Below are positions 61,919 to 64,000 of a stretch of DNA of 64,000 bases, one piece after another (the first letter of the stretch is position 1; each line of letters begins with the position of its first letter). The position numbers and the translations under genes are program-made. Under the pieces are notes generated by a model. It made no database searches. It was given only the letters and a program-made list of their open reading frames with translations, and was not told the origin of the DNA. The stretch is taken from assembly GCA_046260155.1 (NCBI GenBank), contig JBJYXV010000020.1, positions 13,972 through 77,971 of the forward strand. Reading direction: 5' to 3'. The DNA is from PFL25 sp046260155 (GTDB lineage Bacteria > Chloroflexota > Anaerolineae > Anaerolineales > UBA4823).

Positions 61919-62644
61919 TTAAAAATATTGGTACTCTACTCCGGATGAGATTTTCATATTATTGGCAACCTGGTCGAGTTCTTCCCGGATTTCACGCAGG
62001 CGAGATTCAATATACCTTTTGAGCTGGTGAGCCTGCTCCGGTTTCGGGTAAAGGCGAATACCAAGGCGAACGATCAAACGCGAAGTTTTCTGCTGGTAAT
62101 GGATCGCCCCGCCCAATTTTTCCCATTTATAACTCGGGGAGGTCTGTAAATCGATGCACACGCTGCAGTTCGGATGGAAATCAACTTCGGGATCGCCGGA
62201 GATACCCACCAGGAGACCTATACCGCTCAATGATATGTCGAGAAGAGAAGCCCGGTATTTATTTTCTTTGTAGCGCATGGTTACATAAGTGGGTTCTTTT
62301 GTCTGGACTCGCTCGTGAAGACGTTCTTTCCATTCCCTTTCAACATAAGAAAAATTGGATAGAGAAAACATCCCACTGCTTGGGGATAGATCTTTCACGC
62401 GAGCTTTTACGGGTTTTGATAGGCAGGTGCTGTGCAGGTGGACACAGCCTTCAAGTCCTGCGCAGGTGCAGGGGTCTAGCGCCATAAAGACTGCCCGCTG
62501 ATGATCAAATGCTACCGGCTTTATTTGCTGCCTGAGAATCGTTCCTCTGTACGAGGTGGTCAATTCCAAGCTGGCTTGCCCCTCGGATTGGCAGTCGAAC
62601 AGGGCTTGGATTTCATCCTGTAGTGAAATTTCTTCTGGGATCAT
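61919..62644 (-). CDS. PilZ-domain protein with Cys/His cluster
   Basis: The 241-residue protein binds c-di-GMP through a PilZ domain: RxxxR is R108-R112 in KERLHERVQ, followed by DISLSG (D136, S138, G141). The N-terminal part (1-100) has the YcgR-like layout. Unusually it contains C59, C61, C67, H69, H71 and C74 in a 16-residue stretch, which could bind metal. The C-terminal ~45 residues are a charged helix (QLKRYIESRLREIREELDQV). A GGAGGAGGG ribosome site precedes the ATG. No diguanylate cyclase gene is nearby. Confidence 0.85.
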   Translation of the reverse strand: MIPEEISLQDEIQALFDCQSEGQASLELTTSYRGTILRQQIKPVAFDHQRAVFMALDPCTCAGLEGCVHLHSTCLSKPVKARVKDLSPSSGMFSLSNFSYVEREWKERLHERVQTKEPTYVTMRYKENKYRASLLDISLSGIGLLVGISGDPEVDFHPNCSVCIDLQTSPSYKWEKLGGAIHYQQKTSRLIVRLGIRLYPKPEQAHQLKRYIESRLREIREELDQVANNMKISSGVEYQYF

Positions 62645-62963
62645 TTCACATCCCTCCTCCTAATCCCCCGGACTAGATAAGAGTTGAGTAGATCGGATAA
62701 CAGTTAGAAGGGATCTAACGCCAGTTGATGTTGTAAAAGTTGGCTGATCGATTTTCCCGGACTCTTGAGGTTGCAATTGTCATGCCAAAGCCATAGGATC
62801 GCAATTTTATTAGGATTTATAATTAGGTGGATTTCGCAGCTCCTGGCGGAAAGCACCACTCAGATGAAAGTGTTTGCACAGCCATCAGCAGGTAGAGGCT
62901 AGATTTCGATTGTGATCCAAGAAGTTGGTTCGGAAGGTAGATAAGGATGACTCGCATCCCCAC
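62645..62963. other. 319-base intergenic region without recognised feature
   Basis: It lies between the divergent PilZ and phospholipase-D-like genes. Apart from the PilZ ribosome site at its left edge, only weak -10-like TATAAT (near 62818) was seen. No tRNA, riboswitch or strong hairpin was recognised. Confidence 0.5.
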
Positions 62964-64000
62964 ATGAAATTCTTGAAGCTGTTTTCAATAATATTCGTTG
63001 TTCAGTTTCTGGTAAGTTGCGGTGCAGACCCGGATTTCGCAGGCAGGCTGGCACTCCCAGACGTGGGTGATTCTGGTGATGGCTTACTTCTTGGGACCGG
63101 TGCTGGTGATTCTAATTGGTATGAGGTTTATTTCAGCGAACCGGATTCTCCAGCTTCAAGTACTCTCCGAGGGGGTCCGGATTCTTATCTGGCGGAAGCG
63201 ATCGACCAGGCGCGCTTGAGCGTGGACATCGCCATGGATAGCCTGGATTTGTGGAGCATCAGGGATGCCATGCTGGATGCCGATCGCCGGGGAATTGCTG
63301 TACGGGTGGTGATTGAGAGTGAAGGGTTGCAGTCGGAACAAGCCCAGGACCTGATTGCGAGTGGGATCCAGGTTGTGGATGATCAGGGGGAAGGATTAAT
63401 GCACAACAAATTCACCATCATCGACCACCGTGAGGTCTTCAGTGGATCGATGAACTACACACTTAATGGTGCTTACCGCAGCGATAACAACTTGATCCGC
63501 ATCCAGTCAGCTGACCTGGCGGAGGATTACCTGGCAGAGTTTGAGGAGATGTTCCTCGACCACCAATTTGGCTCTGATTCACCGTCCAATACGCCCCAAC
63601 CCCTTATTAATATCAATGGAACACCGGTCGAGGTGTACTTCTCCCCTGATGACGCGACCATGAAGAGAGTGATCGAACTGGTACAGGGCGCGCAGGAGAA
63701 TGTTTTATTCATGGCTTATTCTTTTACAGATGACGATCTGGCTTCTACACTGATTAATGCGCACAATTCAGGGATCGAGGTTCAAGGGGTTCTGGACAAG
63801 GCTCAAGCTCTTAGCAATTCCGGCGGAGAGTACCAGAACCTGCTGGAAAGCGGCCTTGATGTGCGACTGGATGGAAATCCAGGCAGCATGCATCACAAGG
63901 TGATCATTATCGATGGGCAGGTAGTAGTAACGGGGTCGTACAACTTCAGCAAGAGTGCTAAGACCCGCAACGATGAAAATACGCTGATCCTGCACGATCC
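62964..64000 (+). CDS. phospholipase-D-like nuclease lipoprotein, 3' end cut by window
   Basis: The frame from ATG 62964 runs off the right edge, so about 345 residues are seen and the C-terminus is missing. The N-terminus is a lipoprotein signal with lipobox LVSC at about residue 19. Two PLD catalytic motifs are visible: HNKFTIIDHREVFSGSMNYT and HHKVIIIDGQVVVTGSYNFS, both HxK-type followed by Ser/Asn. The two motifs put it among the PLD-like nucleases or lipases. Such proteins may act on DNA or phospholipid outside the membrane. The substrate is unknown. Confidence 0.87.
   Translation, partial: MKFLKLFSIIFVVQFLVSCGADPDFAGRLALPDVGDSGDGLLLGTGAGDSNWYEVYFSEPDSPASSTLRGGPDSYLAEAIDQARLSVDIAMDSLDLWSIRDAMLDADRRGIAVRVVIESEGLQSEQAQDLIASGIQVVDDQGEGLMHNKFTIIDHREVFSGSMNYTLNGAYRSDNNLIRIQSADLAEDYLAEFEEMFLDHQFGSDSPSNTPQPLININGTPVEVYFSPDDATMKRVIELVQGAQENVLFMAYSFTDDDLASTLINAHNSGIEVQGVLDKAQALSNSGGEYQNLLESGLDVRLDGNPGSMHHKVIIIDGQVVVTGSYNFSKSAKTRNDENTLILHD

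Noticed and set aside
1..64000. tRNA genes, CRISPR arrays, insertion sequences or prophage
   Set aside because: None recognised by reading: no repeat-spacer pattern, no transposase or integrase protein, and no tRNA T-loop and acceptor-stem pairing was noticed. A tRNAscan and a repeat search would settle this.

Overview
The window is about 64 kb of a bacterial chromosome with roughly balanced base composition, densely packed genes on both strands and one assembly gap of 100 N at 39445-39544. No rRNA, tRNA, CRISPR array, prophage or insertion sequence was recognised. The gene content suggests a member of the Chloroflexota, most likely Anaerolineae. The signs are many lipoproteins and membrane-anchored proteins with long Thr/Pro/Ser linkers, NBR1-Ig-like lipoproteins, a RodZ-like protein, HrcA/CIRCE control of both chaperone operons, RNase J, and a luciferase-like F420-type oxidoreductase. 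This placement is inferred from gene style; no marker phylogeny was run.

Layout. 1-13 kb holds a truncated histidine phosphatase, rarA, xylB, a DUF89/ARMT1-like gene with azlCD, an orphan HExxH protein, an aldo/keto reductase, a carbohydrate-binding-like lipoprotein, a PH/SHOCT membrane protein, an APP1-like phosphatase and polX. 13-17.6 kb holds a small gene remnant and a 1369-residue five-GAF hybrid histidine kinase. 17.7-24.8 kb holds recO, a self-contained rplI unit, then rodZ, rimO, a bisphosphate nucleotidase and a GT39-like membrane protein. 24.8-29.7 kb holds CopD and TPR membrane proteins, an M42 peptidase, an LLM oxidoreductase and pcm.

29.9-44.1 kb is the stress and RNA core. It contains rnj, an orphan promoter-hairpin-terminator unit, groEL-groES under CIRCE, and two tandem TPR proteins. 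These are followed by trmD, an RluA-type pseudouridine synthase, a CIRCE-controlled hrcA-grpE-dnaK-dnaJ operon and prmA. HrcA encoded here is expected to repress both CIRCE sites, which ties the two chaperone machines together. 44-64 kb holds a LOG-family hydrolase, a NatAB-type ABC exporter, a C39-TPR protein, miaB, two NBR1-Ig lipoproteins, queG, a CapA-like lipoprotein, a LysM protein and a redoxin. The last genes are a flippase-like protein with an FAD oxidoreductase, a THUMP-like methyltransferase, a phosphoribosyltransferase, a PilZ protein with a Cys/His cluster, and a truncated phospholipase-D-like lipoprotein.

Most of the window is housekeeping. The most notable unexplained signals are the following. 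(1) At least nine genes have a good -10 hexamer only 6-7 bases before the ATG, predicting leaderless mRNAs. (2) A roughly 130-nt transcription unit lies between groEL and rnj and could be a small RNA or an attenuated leader. (3) The dnaJ terminator runs directly into the prmA start codon. (4) Several proteins have unusual architectures: L9 with an acidic tail, RodZ with two HTH units, and PilZ with a Cys/His cluster.
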